DNA of 9,948 bases from JBGOUJ01 sp041477005 (GTDB lineage: Bacteria; Acidobacteriota; Terriglobia; Bryobacterales; JACQDG01), in contig JBGOUJ010000261.1 in the NCBI GenBank assembly GCA_041477005.1, positions 1 through 9,948 on the forward strand. Reading direction: 5' to 3'. The position numbers were made by a program, and so were the translations under genes. Below are positions 1 to 6,314 of this stretch, in pieces. The stretch's first letter is position 1. Each line of letters starts with the position of its first letter. Under the pieces are notes generated by a model that was not told where the DNA came from, did not search any database, and saw only the letters and a list, made by a program, of their open reading frames with translations.

Positions 1-109
1 AAAAAAGCGGAAGGCCCCGCGCCGCAAAGTGGGGCGCAATTCGAGGAAGCCGTCAGGCCGTAGCCGGGCCGGCTGCGAGGGAACAAGCGGGGAAGCCCTG
101 CGTGTAACG

Positions 110-1441
110 ATGATCGCCACAGACCCGGAACAAACCAAAACCGAGACAGAAGCTCCCCGGGCCGGCTGGGCGCGCTGGGGCGCGTCGCTTGGCCCCGGTC
201 TCGTTTTTGTCCTGTCCGTGGTGGGGACGGGGGAGATTGTCTCCAACTCAGCGGCCGGGGCCAGCTACGGCTATTCCCTGATCTGGGCCGTGGCGGTAGC
301 CGTTATATTCCGCTATGTTTTCGTCGGCGCCTCGGCCAAGTATGTACTGGTGACCGGAGAAACCCTTCTCCAGGGCTACGGCCGGCTGGGCAACTGGATC
401 GTCTGGATCATCCTAGGGGCGGCCGTACTTTACCGCCACGCCACCAATCTATACAAGATCGTGATCATGGGCAGCGCCGCCGATGCTTTGCTGCATCTGC
501 CCACGGCCCGGAGCCCTGTGATTTGGTCCCTCTTCTTTTGCCTGGTGGCCTTCGCGATCATGTTTTGGGGTGGATATCCGGCGGTAGAGCGCTCGTGCAA
601 ATTCCTTATCACCATCATGGCGGCATCGATGGTGGCCGCCGCCTTGTTTTCCCACCCGGACCCGGCAGCCATTCTGCGCGGCGCCTTGATTCCCGCTTTG
701 CCTAAGAATCAGGGATTTCACACCGTCATCCTTCTGCTCACGGCTCTGATCGGCACCGGAGCCGGGTCCATGACCAATCTCACTTATTCCTATTTCGTTT
801 ACGAGAAGGGCTGGAGAGACGTCTCTTACCTCAAACGGCAGCGGTACGATCTGGCGCTGTGCGCTGTATTCATTTTCCTGAGCTCGTCGCTTATGCAAAT
901 CGCTGCGGCGGGAACGCTGCACCCGCTGGGCATCAAACTGCAGACCGCAGAAGATCTGGTCCGGATTTTCGGCCAGACATTGGGCCGGGCGGGACGGATC
1001 ATCTTCGCCTTGGGCCTGTGGGCGGCGGCCTTTAACAGCTTCATCGGCGGCACGGTGGGATATGGGCTGATGGTGAGAGATATTTGCCGCAGTTTTATCC
1101 CCTGGCTGAAGAAGCCCGATTATCGGAAAGGCAAGAACGAGGCAAAGCGGGATCCGGTATATCGCTGGTTCATAGTCTTTTTGGCCTTCTCGCCGCTTTA
1201 CATCCTGTTCACTGGTGTGGGGCCGGTGTCGCTGGCTCTGGTCGTCAGCTCGCTGGTGGTGATGCTGATACCGATCATGGCGCTGGCGTTGTTGAAGATC
1301 ACAAATGATGAGCGTCTGATGGGGAAATATAGGAATGGCTGGCTTACCAACACGGCCCTCATGCTGCTGGTGCTGGTGTCGATCTATTTGTCCTACAGGA
1401 ATGGCGTCGATTTGTGGCACAAGGCGGCGAAGCTGTTTTGA
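110..1441 (+). CDS. Divergent Nramp-family membrane transporter lacking the canonical metal-binding motifs
   Basis: Predicted inner-membrane transporter of 443 residues with about 11 hydrophobic segments. The first segment (residues 28-60) has the Nramp/SLC11 pattern: GPG at 28-30, then AGASYGYSLIW at 49-59, matching the usual AGAxYGYxLLW. Canonical Nramps bind Mn/Fe through Asp and Asn of DPGN in TM1 and Met of MPH in TM6. By hand alignment DPGN reads GTGE (39-42) here, and MPHN in TM6 reads SMTN (220-223). The fold is therefore recognisable but divalent metal transport is doubtful, so substrate is unknown. AFNSFIGGTVGYG (307-319) is a conserved later helix. The ATG at 110 is chosen because the frame upstream to a GTG at 29 encodes a basic, non-membrane stretch (GRNSRKPSGRSRAG), whereas residues from 110 give a short cytoplasmic lead of normal length. 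A GGGGAAG lies about 14 nt upstream, which is far for a ribosome site. It converges with the next gene with one base between the stops. Confidence 0.85.
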   Translation: MIATDPEQTKTETEAPRAGWARWGASLGPGLVFVLSVVGTGEIVSNSAAGASYGYSLIWAVAVAVIFRYVFVGASAKYVLVTGETLLQGYGRLGNWIVWIILGAAVLYRHATNLYKIVIMGSAADALLHLPTARSPVIWSLFFCLVAFAIMFWGGYPAVERSCKFLITIMAASMVAAALFSHPDPAAILRGALIPALPKNQGFHTVILLLTALIGTGAGSMTNLTYSYFVYEKGWRDVSYLKRQRYDLALCAVFIFLSSSLMQIAAAGTLHPLGIKLQTAEDLVRIFGQTLGRAGRIIFALGLWAAAFNSFIGGTVGYGLMVRDICRSFIPWLKKPDYRKGKNEAKRDPVYRWFIVFLAFSPLYILFTGVGPVSLALVVSSLVVMLIPIMALALLKITNDERLMGKYRNGWLTNTALMLLVLVSIYLSYRNGVDLWHKAAKLF

Positions 1442-1442
1442 C

Positions 1443-2999
1443 CTAGTTCCAGTTCTTGAGTCGAGGCCAAATCTCCTCGAGGTTCTTCCACCCTTTCGGA
1501 CCGCGACAGAGGAACAGTTCCCAATGCTGCGATGCCATGGCATAGGGGTGCCCCACCGTTCCCACCTGCTCAACCTTTTCGAACTTCGTTTCGAGAACCT
1601 CCCGGCGGTCGCCCATCACGAGCAAAATGTCGCCGGTGTACCCTCGCGGACCCCAGTACCAGTAGGTCAGGTGGCCCGAGAGGGCCTTCGGCAAGCCCAA
1701 TCTTGGCCCATAGAAATCGATAGCGCCCGCCTGCCCGTAATCCTGGCCGAAGATAGCCGCTTTTTCTCGCTCGGGGGCCGGAATAGCCTGGTAAGCGACG
1801 GCGACAGCTTGGGCCATCTCCGGCCAACCAAAACGATCTGCAAATAGTTGCGGCAGAGCGCTAGCGCGCCGGTTCTCGATCCTTGGCTGGGACAGGCCGA
1901 TAGTGCGTGTGTACCGAACATAGATCTCCGGCGGCAACGCCGGCAGCGTAATCGGGGCGAGCAACGCACCGGTCATAACAATTAATCCCACGTATGCCGG
2001 CCGCAACCATCGGAAAGCTGATCGGCTGAGCCAATTCTCGATGGCAATCGCTCCACCTGCGATCAGCATCGGGTAAGCCGGCAGCAGATAGTAAGTACGC
2101 CCATTCGTGACCAGGAGAATACCCAACACCACGAGGTACGCAAAACCGAGCGCACGGAAGCGCCGGCCATCGTTGCCCGCTAAGAAGTACCACAGCCCAG
2201 CCAGCCAAATCGGCAGAGCGGCCGGATGCATATAGAGGATCTGCTGTCCCATGAAGGCGAAGGGCGAGAGGCTGACATTTCGCTGGTTCTTCCTGATGTT
2301 AGCAAGCACCTCCAGGTGTGGAAAGTGGTGCTGCCACATCCATATCAGGTTCGGGAGGAAGATGACCAGCGCGATCATTCCGCCCGGGACAAACCACCAG
2401 CTCCACATTAACCGGCGCTCGGCCGTCAGCAACAGCGAGACGACGAGCGCGAAACCGAACAGAAGCATGGTGTGCTTATTCAGCATGCCCAGGCCTGCAA
2501 GCGTTCCGAATACAAGCCACAGTTTGGTCTGGCCGGTGTTGATCATGCGGACCAGGGCTACCGCACAGCCCGCCACGAGAAGCGGCTCCGCCGAGTTCAT
2601 CGACAAATAGGAGTGAACCCACAGCCAACTGGGCGCTACGACCGCGGCAAGGGCAGCAAGCCCTTGTGAATACCGCCGGCCACCCAATTCCCTTGCGAGC
2701 GCGCCAATAAGCAGCACGATCCCAGCCCCGGCGAGCGCCGGGAATAGATGAATCGCGTAGAGCGAGTCGCCGAGCAACGCACGCGCCAGCCACGCCTGAA
2801 ACGCGGTAAGAGGGGGCATATCGACGTATCCCCAGGCGAGGTGTTCTCCGCAGGCCAGGAAGTATAGTTCATCGGTGAAGAGCCCGTAGTTGGCTGCGGT
2901 GGCCAAGTGTAACAGCAGCTTGACGGCCGCCAGGCAGGCAACAATGGCCGGGCCGCCGAGCCATCCGCTTGGTGACTGGTTACCTCCAGAGTCCTTCAT
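1443..2999 (-). CDS. ArnT/PMT-type (GT39-like) membrane glycosyltransferase
   Basis: Polytopic inner-membrane glycosyltransferase of 518 residues with the GT-C fold, resembling the dolichyl-phosphate-mannose-protein mannosyltransferase/ArnT families. The N-terminal helix is followed by the first periplasmic loop FTDELYFLACGEH (41-53) and GYVDMPPL (57-64). In this family the DE pair (here D43-E44) is the catalytic metal/acceptor site, and the D-x-PPL segment is the second hallmark. About 10-12 hydrophobic segments run to residue ~355, and a soluble C-terminal domain of about 160 residues faces the periplasm. The expected donor is a polyprenyl-phosphate sugar; the acceptor (lipid, protein or glycan) cannot be read from the sequence. 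The ATG at 2999 has only a weak ribosome site (GGTGA close to the start) and overlaps the TGA of a small upstream frame as ATGA. Family confidence is high; specificity is unknown. Confidence 0.92.
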   Translation of the reverse strand: MKDSGGNQSPSGWLGGPAIVACLAAVKLLLHLATAANYGLFTDELYFLACGEHLAWGYVDMPPLTAFQAWLARALLGDSLYAIHLFPALAGAGIVLLIGALARELGGRRYSQGLAALAAVVAPSWLWVHSYLSMNSAEPLLVAGCAVALVRMINTGQTKLWLVFGTLAGLGMLNKHTMLLFGFALVVSLLLTAERRLMWSWWFVPGGMIALVIFLPNLIWMWQHHFPHLEVLANIRKNQRNVSLSPFAFMGQQILYMHPAALPIWLAGLWYFLAGNDGRRFRALGFAYLVVLGILLVTNGRTYYLLPAYPMLIAGGAIAIENWLSRSAFRWLRPAYVGLIVMTGALLAPITLPALPPEIYVRYTRTIGLSQPRIENRRASALPQLFADRFGWPEMAQAVAVAYQAIPAPEREKAAIFGQDYGQAGAIDFYGPRLGLPKALSGHLTYWYWGPRGYTGDILLVMGDRREVLETKFEKVEQVGTVGHPYAMASQHWELFLCRGPKGWKNLEEIWPRLKNWN

Positions 3000-3208
3000 G
3001 ATTCACCAGAGATCTTACTACGTCCCGCACATGACGCCGCGCGGGCTTCAGTCTGCCGGGTCGAGACTGACTCGTCTCGACCCTTGTCCTGCGGGCCACC
3101 GGGCGTCGAGACAGTCTCGACGCGGCACGGTGCGTGCGCCACGTCATCAGCCTCGAAGAACCGAGCCACTGGGCCGCGAAAGCCGGGAAGCAGTTCGGGC
3201 TCTTCCAT
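2996..3208 (-). CDS. Doubtful small ORF (70 aa) running through palindromic repeats
   Basis: An open frame from ATG at 3208 (or GTG at 3271, giving 91 aa) to a TGA whose last bases overlap the ATG of the glycosyltransferase gene (ATGA, 2996-2999). AAGGGG lies five bases upstream of the ATG and could serve as a ribosome site. The first ~30 residues, beginning MEEPELLPGFRGPVARFF, look protein-like with mixed hydrophobic and acidic residues. The rest (VETVSTPGG, ESVSTRQTE) is simply the translation of the two GTCGAGAC/GTCTCGAC palindromes and is probably not a selected protein sequence. I recognise no domain. It may be a real small gene invaded by a repeat, a decayed gene remnant, or a chance frame in GC-rich DNA. 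The ATGA overlap is the main argument in its favour. Confidence 0.2.
   Translation of the reverse strand: MEEPELLPGFRGPVARFFEADDVAHAPCRVETVSTPGGPQDKGRDESVSTRQTEARAASCAGRSKISGES
3058..3083. repeat. Perfect inverted repeat, 10-bp stem with 6-nt loop
   Basis: GGGTCGAGAC (3058-3067) is followed by TGACTC and then GTCTCGACCC (3074-3083), an exact reverse complement. It would form a stable hairpin in RNA from either strand. No T-run follows on the minus strand, so it is not a standard intrinsic terminator. It shares its core with the second palindrome 19 bases away. Confidence 0.85.
3103..3123. repeat. Perfect palindrome, 10-bp arms with 1-nt centre
   Basis: GCGTCGAGAC (3103-3112), a single A, and GTCTCGACGC (3114-3123) are exact reverse complements. 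In RNA the minimal loop would reduce the stem to about 9 bp. The near-absence of a spacer also makes it resemble a dimeric-protein or transposase recognition site. No regulator is encoded nearby. Confidence 0.85.
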
Positions 3209-3293
3209 GTGGGCCCCTTCTTTGACTTCTTTGAAGGGCCGCGAGATACCGTCGGCGTGGTACGTCCGCACCGTGCGCCGGGATTGTGGGGCA

Positions 3294-4877
3294 CTATTGG
3301 GGGCCGCACTTCGACGGCGGCGCTTCGATCGCGCGTCGGCGGGATTCGTCTTTGAGCGTGCTGTAGAGGAGGACGAGATTGTGGCGGGCGTTGGGATGGC
3401 AAGGGTCGAGCGCCAGGGCTTGCAGAAACTCGGCCTCCCCTTCCTCGAGGCGGCCCAGCAGGAACAGCGCCGTGCCCCGGTTGCTGTGGGCGTCGGCCGA
3501 GGCCTGCTCCCGGCGGAGAGCTTCGTCGAACTCGGCCAGGGCGCCTAGCGGGTCCCGCTGGTCGAGCAGCAAGGAGCCCATTTGAGTGTAGGGCTCGGGG
3601 TTTGCCGGATCGAGCCGCTTCCCTTCCTCCAGGAGGGATACGGCCCGCTCGGGGTTCGTTCGAGCCAGCGCCCGCGCCAGCTCGAGTTTCGGCCGGACCT
3701 TGCCCGGTGACTTGGCGGCGGCGTCGGCCCAGAGCGACTCCTCGCTCGACCAGACGCGCCCGCGCGCCCACGTCGCCCCGGTCAGTGCCATCCCGACCGC
3801 CAGCGGAACCAGCGTGCCAACCGAGCCTGGCCGCCGCGCCATGACAGCGACGACAGCGCCGGCGGCGAGCGACAGGCTCACCAGTGGTAGGTACATCCGA
3901 TGCTCGAACATCAGGTCGGCCGCTGGAATGAAGCTGGAGCTCGGGGCGAGCAACACCAGCGCCCCGAGTATCCAAAGGCCTTCTTGCCGGCGCCGCCAAA
4001 ATGCCAGTCCGACGAGCGCCAGAATGGCGGCGAGGGAGGCCGCAAGCGGCCAATCGAACCCGGCGAAAGCCTTCACATCATGGTCGAAGTTCTGCCTGAT
4101 AGGACAAATAAAAAGAAGGAGATACCGGCAGATACTCTTCGGCTGTGAGAGCAGGTAGACCCAGGGAGTGATCCCGGCTGCCCGAGCGATGCCGGATCCC
4201 TTGATGTGGCCGGCGACGTAAAGCAACCGCGTTCCGGCGGCGATCGCCGCGCAGCACATCGCGGTCCAGGGCGGCCAGCATTGTTTTCGCCAGCGTTCCC
4301 GAACCCACTCGACACTCAGCAGAAAGAAGGGAAACGCGGCGCACTCCTCCTTCGCAAGCAGCGCGGCGACGAACCAAGCCGCCGCTCGCCAGAGCCGGCC
4401 ATCCAGCCAATCCCGCCAACAGAGCAGGCAGAAAAGCGTGGTCAGTAGCGTGGCCCGGGCGAATACGTAGGCCACTGCTTCGCTCTGAATCGGGTGCAGG
4501 GCAAACACCGCGGTTGCGACCAGAGCCGCCTGTAGCAGGAGAATGCGGCGAGCCACCGCCCAGACAGCCAGGGCTGCCGCGATGTGCACGATCAAATTGA
4601 AGACGTGATAGCCCAATGGCTGAGTACCTCCCAACTGATAGTTCAACCAAAAAGTGAGGTAGGTGAGCGGCCGCGTCTGCTGGAGCCGGAATACGCGCCA
4701 CCAACCGTTCGGCGAGGCGATGGCGGGATCGGAAAGGAGGGCGAAATCGTCGAAGTGGAAGGAAGAAAGAAGCGTTGGGGCGTAGGCGGCCAGGGTCAAC
4801 AGAAGGATCGCCGCGAGCCCGATGGAGGGGCCCGGCTCAGGAGTGTGGCCGCGGGCAGCTTTTGGAGGAGCGTTCAA
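3294..4877 (-). CDS. TMTC-like membrane protein with C-terminal TPR repeats
   Basis: A 527-residue multi-spanning protein resembling the bacterial relatives of eukaryotic TMTC O-mannosyltransferases (GT-C type). After the first membrane segment (19-38) comes FHFDDFALLSDP (40-51), whose FDD is the conserved acidic motif of the first external loop. RPLTYLTFWLNYQL (69-82), YHVFNLIVH (90-98) and HPIQSEAVAYV (128-138) are further hallmarks. Hydrophobic segments continue to about residue 370. The C-terminal ~140 residues hold about three TPR units (roughly 390-425, 426-459, 460-493), for example NPEPYTQMGSLLL followed by DPLGALAEFDEAL. The likely role is sugar transfer from a polyprenyl-linked donor to proteins, with the TPRs binding substrate; this is inference. 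The only reasonable start is TTG at 4877 with an AGG a few bases upstream, as no in-frame ATG or GTG fits the first helix. It is divergent from hemQ with a 44-bp gap. Confidence 0.85.
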   Translation of the reverse strand: MNAPPKAARGHTPEPGPSIGLAAILLLTLAAYAPTLLSSFHFDDFALLSDPAIASPNGWWRVFRLQQTRPLTYLTFWLNYQLGGTQPLGYHVFNLIVHIAAALAVWAVARRILLLQAALVATAVFALHPIQSEAVAYVFARATLLTTLFCLLCWRDWLDGRLWRAAAWFVAALLAKEECAAFPFFLLSVEWVRERWRKQCWPPWTAMCCAAIAAGTRLLYVAGHIKGSGIARAAGITPWVYLLSQPKSICRYLLLFICPIRQNFDHDVKAFAGFDWPLAASLAAILALVGLAFWRRRQEGLWILGALVLLAPSSSFIPAADLMFEHRMYLPLVSLSLAAGAVVAVMARRPGSVGTLVPLAVGMALTGATWARGRVWSSEESLWADAAAKSPGKVRPKLELARALARTNPERAVSLLEEGKRLDPANPEPYTQMGSLLLDQRDPLGALAEFDEALRREQASADAHSNRGTALFLLGRLEEGEAEFLQALALDPCHPNARHNLVLLYSTLKDESRRRAIEAPPSKCGPQ

Positions 4878-4902
4878 AGGCGCAAACCTGTCATGCTATC
4901 AT
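4873..4902 (+). promoter_or_regulatory. Putative extended -10 promoter for hemQ-nth
   Basis: TGCTATCAT at 4894-4902 matches the extended -10 pattern TGnTATAAT with one mismatch. An imperfect -35 candidate TTCAAA (4873-4878) lies 18 bases upstream. Transcription would begin near 4909, leaving a leader of about 13 nt before the ATG at 4922. This also argues against the alternative ATG at 4901, which lies inside the -10. The -35 overlaps the first codon of the divergent TMTC-like gene. This is sequence pattern only. Confidence 0.45.
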
Positions 4903-4921
4903 GAGTTTTCCGGAGCGAATT

Positions 4922-5635
4922 ATGTCCCAGTCGAGTTCGAGCGAGGTCCGCCGCCAGTTGGTGAGTTTCGTCATGTACAAGCTGGATCCCGCGTGGCGTC
5001 TGCTGCCGGAAGAGCAGCAGCAGCAGGACCGGGAGCAACTCTGCCGCCTGATAACGTCCTGGATGCAGCCAGGGCGAATGTTGGTGCTCCCGTACTCCAC
5101 GGTCGGCCTCCGCGCCGACACCGACATCATGCTGTGGCGCATCTGCTACAACCTGGAAGACCTGCAGCAGATGTCCACCGAAGTCTCCCAGAGCGGCTTG
5201 GGCCGGTACCTCCGCACCAGCTACAACTACCTCTCGATGACCAAGCGCTCCACCTACCTCCTGGAGCACGTTCACGAGGGACAGGCCGATTCCCGAGGCA
5301 CCTTGATTCCAGGCAAATACAAGTATCTTTTCATCTATCCCTTTATTAAGAACCGGGACTGGTATCTGCTGAACCTGCCGACGCGCCAGGGGATGATGAA
5401 CGAGCACATTACCGTGGGCCACAAGTATCCGAGCGTGAAGCTCAACACGACGTATTCGTTCGGCCTGGACGATCAGGACTTTGTGGTGGCCTTCGAAAGC
5501 GATCACCCGGAAGACTTCGTGGATCTGGTCATGGAGCTGCGAGAAACCGACGGCAGCCGCTATACGGTCCGCGACACGCCGATCTACACGTGCGTGCTGA
5601 AGAGTGTTGACGGCATGATCGAAACGCTGGGCTGA
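4922..5635 (+). CDS. hemQ: Coproheme decarboxylase (HemQ/ChdC), chlorite dismutase family
   Basis: A 237-residue cytoplasmic enzyme that converts coproheme III to heme b by two oxidative decarboxylations, the last step of the coproporphyrin-dependent heme pathway. The C-terminal domain carries the family signature: IYPFIKNRDWYLL (138-150) holds Y139, which aligns with the catalytic tyrosine, and MMNEHITVGHKYP (158-170) holds H162, the likely proximal heme ligand. VKLNTTYSFGLDDQDF (172-187) and FESDHPEDFVDLVMELR (191-207) complete the barrel. By hand alignment the distal Gln of Firmicutes HemQ is L173 here, and the distal Arg of true chlorite dismutases is absent, so chlorite detoxification is unlikely. 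The start at 4922 is preferred to 4901 because GGAG lies 6 nt upstream and 4901 falls within the likely -10. It is followed 7 nt later by nth, so the two are probably cotranscribed. Its presence implies the coproporphyrin heme route, whose other genes are not in this window. Confidence 0.93.
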   Translation: MSQSSSSEVRRQLVSFVMYKLDPAWRLLPEEQQQQDREQLCRLITSWMQPGRMLVLPYSTVGLRADTDIMLWRICYNLEDLQQMSTEVSQSGLGRYLRTSYNYLSMTKRSTYLLEHVHEGQADSRGTLIPGKYKYLFIYPFIKNRDWYLLNLPTRQGMMNEHITVGHKYPSVKLNTTYSFGLDDQDFVVAFESDHPEDFVDLVMELRETDGSRYTVRDTPIYTCVLKSVDGMIETLG

Positions 5636-5642
5636 GCGGGCC

Positions 5643-6314
5643 ATGGCCAGAGTTCCCCGCCCCCGCACGGCCGCCCAACGCAAAGCCCGCCTGGAAGAGA
5701 TCCTACGCCGCCTGGACGACGCCTACCCCAAGCCGCAGCCCCCGCTTCACCATAAGAACCCCTGGCAGTTGGTGGTGGCGACGATCCTTTCGGCGCAGTG
5801 CACCGACAAGCGCGTGAACCTGGTCACGCCCGGGCTGTTCAAAAAATATCCAACGGTCAACGACTTCGCCGCCGCCCGGCAGGTCGTGCTGGAGCAGGAC
5901 ATCCGGTCCACGGGCTTTTATCGCAACAAGGCCAAGTCGCTGATCGGCGCGGCCAGGACAGTCCTCTCCGAGTTCGGCGGCCGCGTACCGGAGACGATGG
6001 TGGAGATGCTGCGGCTGCCCGGCGTGGCTCGCAAGACGGCTAACGTGGTGCTGGGCCAGGCGTTTGGCCAGGCGGCCGGCGTTGTGGTCGACACCCACGT
6101 GCAGCGCATAACCCGCCGCCTCGACCTCACCAAGCAAAAGGACCCCGTCAAGATCGAGCAGGATCTCATCAAGATCGTCCCGCAGCAGAAGTGGATCGAT
6201 TTCCCTCTTCAGATCATCTTCCACGGCCGCGCGGTGTGTTTCGCCCGCCGTCCGGTGTGTGACCGTTGCAGCCTGGAGTCGCTTTGTTACTCGCAGGATA
6301 AGGTTCTGGTTTAA
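5643..6314 (+). CDS. nth: Endonuclease III (DNA glycosylase/AP lyase)
   Basis: A 223-residue bifunctional glycosylase that removes oxidised pyrimidines and cleaves at abasic sites in base excision repair. The helix-hairpin-helix is LPGVARKTANVVLGQAFG (125-142), with K131 as the Schiff-base lysine. VDTHVQRI (149-156) contains the catalytic D150. The C-terminal 4Fe-4S loop has the exact C-x6-C-x2-C-x5-C spacing (C199, C206, C209, C215). The length is close to E. coli Nth, and no active-site residue is missing. The ATG starts 7 nt after the hemQ stop, with a purine-rich GAGCGGG upstream, so the pair is probably one transcript. Its TAA interlocks with the TAA of the converging membrane-protein gene in the shared bases TTAA (6311-6314). 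Confidence 0.97.
   Translation: MARVPRPRTAAQRKARLEEILRRLDDAYPKPQPPLHHKNPWQLVVATILSAQCTDKRVNLVTPGLFKKYPTVNDFAAARQVVLEQDIRSTGFYRNKAKSLIGAARTVLSEFGGRVPETMVEMLRLPGVARKTANVVLGQAFGQAAGVVVDTHVQRITRRLDLTKQKDPVKIEQDLIKIVPQQKWIDFPLQIIFHGRAVCFARRPVCDRCSLESLCYSQDKVLV

Larger units (their letters stand above)
3021..3134. repeat. REP-like intergenic palindromic element with two GTCGAGAC hairpins
   Basis: A compact block of inverted repeats between the TMTC-like gene and the glycosyltransferase gene. It holds two palindromes with the same core, GTCGAGAC then GTCTCGAC, at 3058-3083 and 3103-3123. It also holds a weaker CCCGC/GCGGG pair (3024-3028 with 3041-3045). The palindromes are 19 bases apart. Repetition of one core twice, in intergenic DNA and next to a gene 3' end, is the usual arrangement of REP-type elements. 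I recall similar GTCGAGAC palindromes as scattered intergenic repeats in Solibacter-like Acidobacteriota, but cannot check that here. It could also act as a transcription or mRNA-stability barrier after the TMTC-like gene. Confidence 0.6.

Noticed and set aside
7..35. GC-rich inverted repeats next to an A-run at the left edge (GCGG/CCGC at 7-20, GCCCC/GGGGC at 14-35)
   Set aside because: On the minus strand this resembles a stem followed by six T, but no minus-strand gene ends here. Stems are only 4-5 bp and the upstream context is missing.
29..109. N-terminal extension of the Nramp-like gene from a GTG at 29
   Set aside because: The extra 27 residues are basic and low in protein-like character, and no ribosome site precedes the GTG. 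The ATG at 110 gives a normal short lead.
449..1573. Long open frame antisense to the Nramp-like gene
   Set aside because: It is very rich in Arg, Gln and His and has no domain. It mirrors the codon bias of the real gene on the other strand.
3125..3276. Inverted 10-mers GCACGGTGCG (3125-3134) and CGCACCGTGC (3267-3276) flanking the start of the small ORF
   Set aside because: The 10-mers are themselves nearly palindromic and GC-rich, and no target duplication or transposase lies between them. This is insufficient for a mobile-element claim.
2980..4053. Long minus-strand frame overlapping the TMTC-like gene's 3' half
   Set aside because: Its translation is dominated by Arg, Gly, Pro and Ala, and it overlaps a gene with clear TPR repeats in another frame.
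4775..4921. Upstream extension of hemQ to 4775 or 4901
   Set aside because: The extension overlaps the divergent TMTC-like coding region, and the 4901 ATG lies within the likely -10. The 4922 ATG has GGAG at good spacing.
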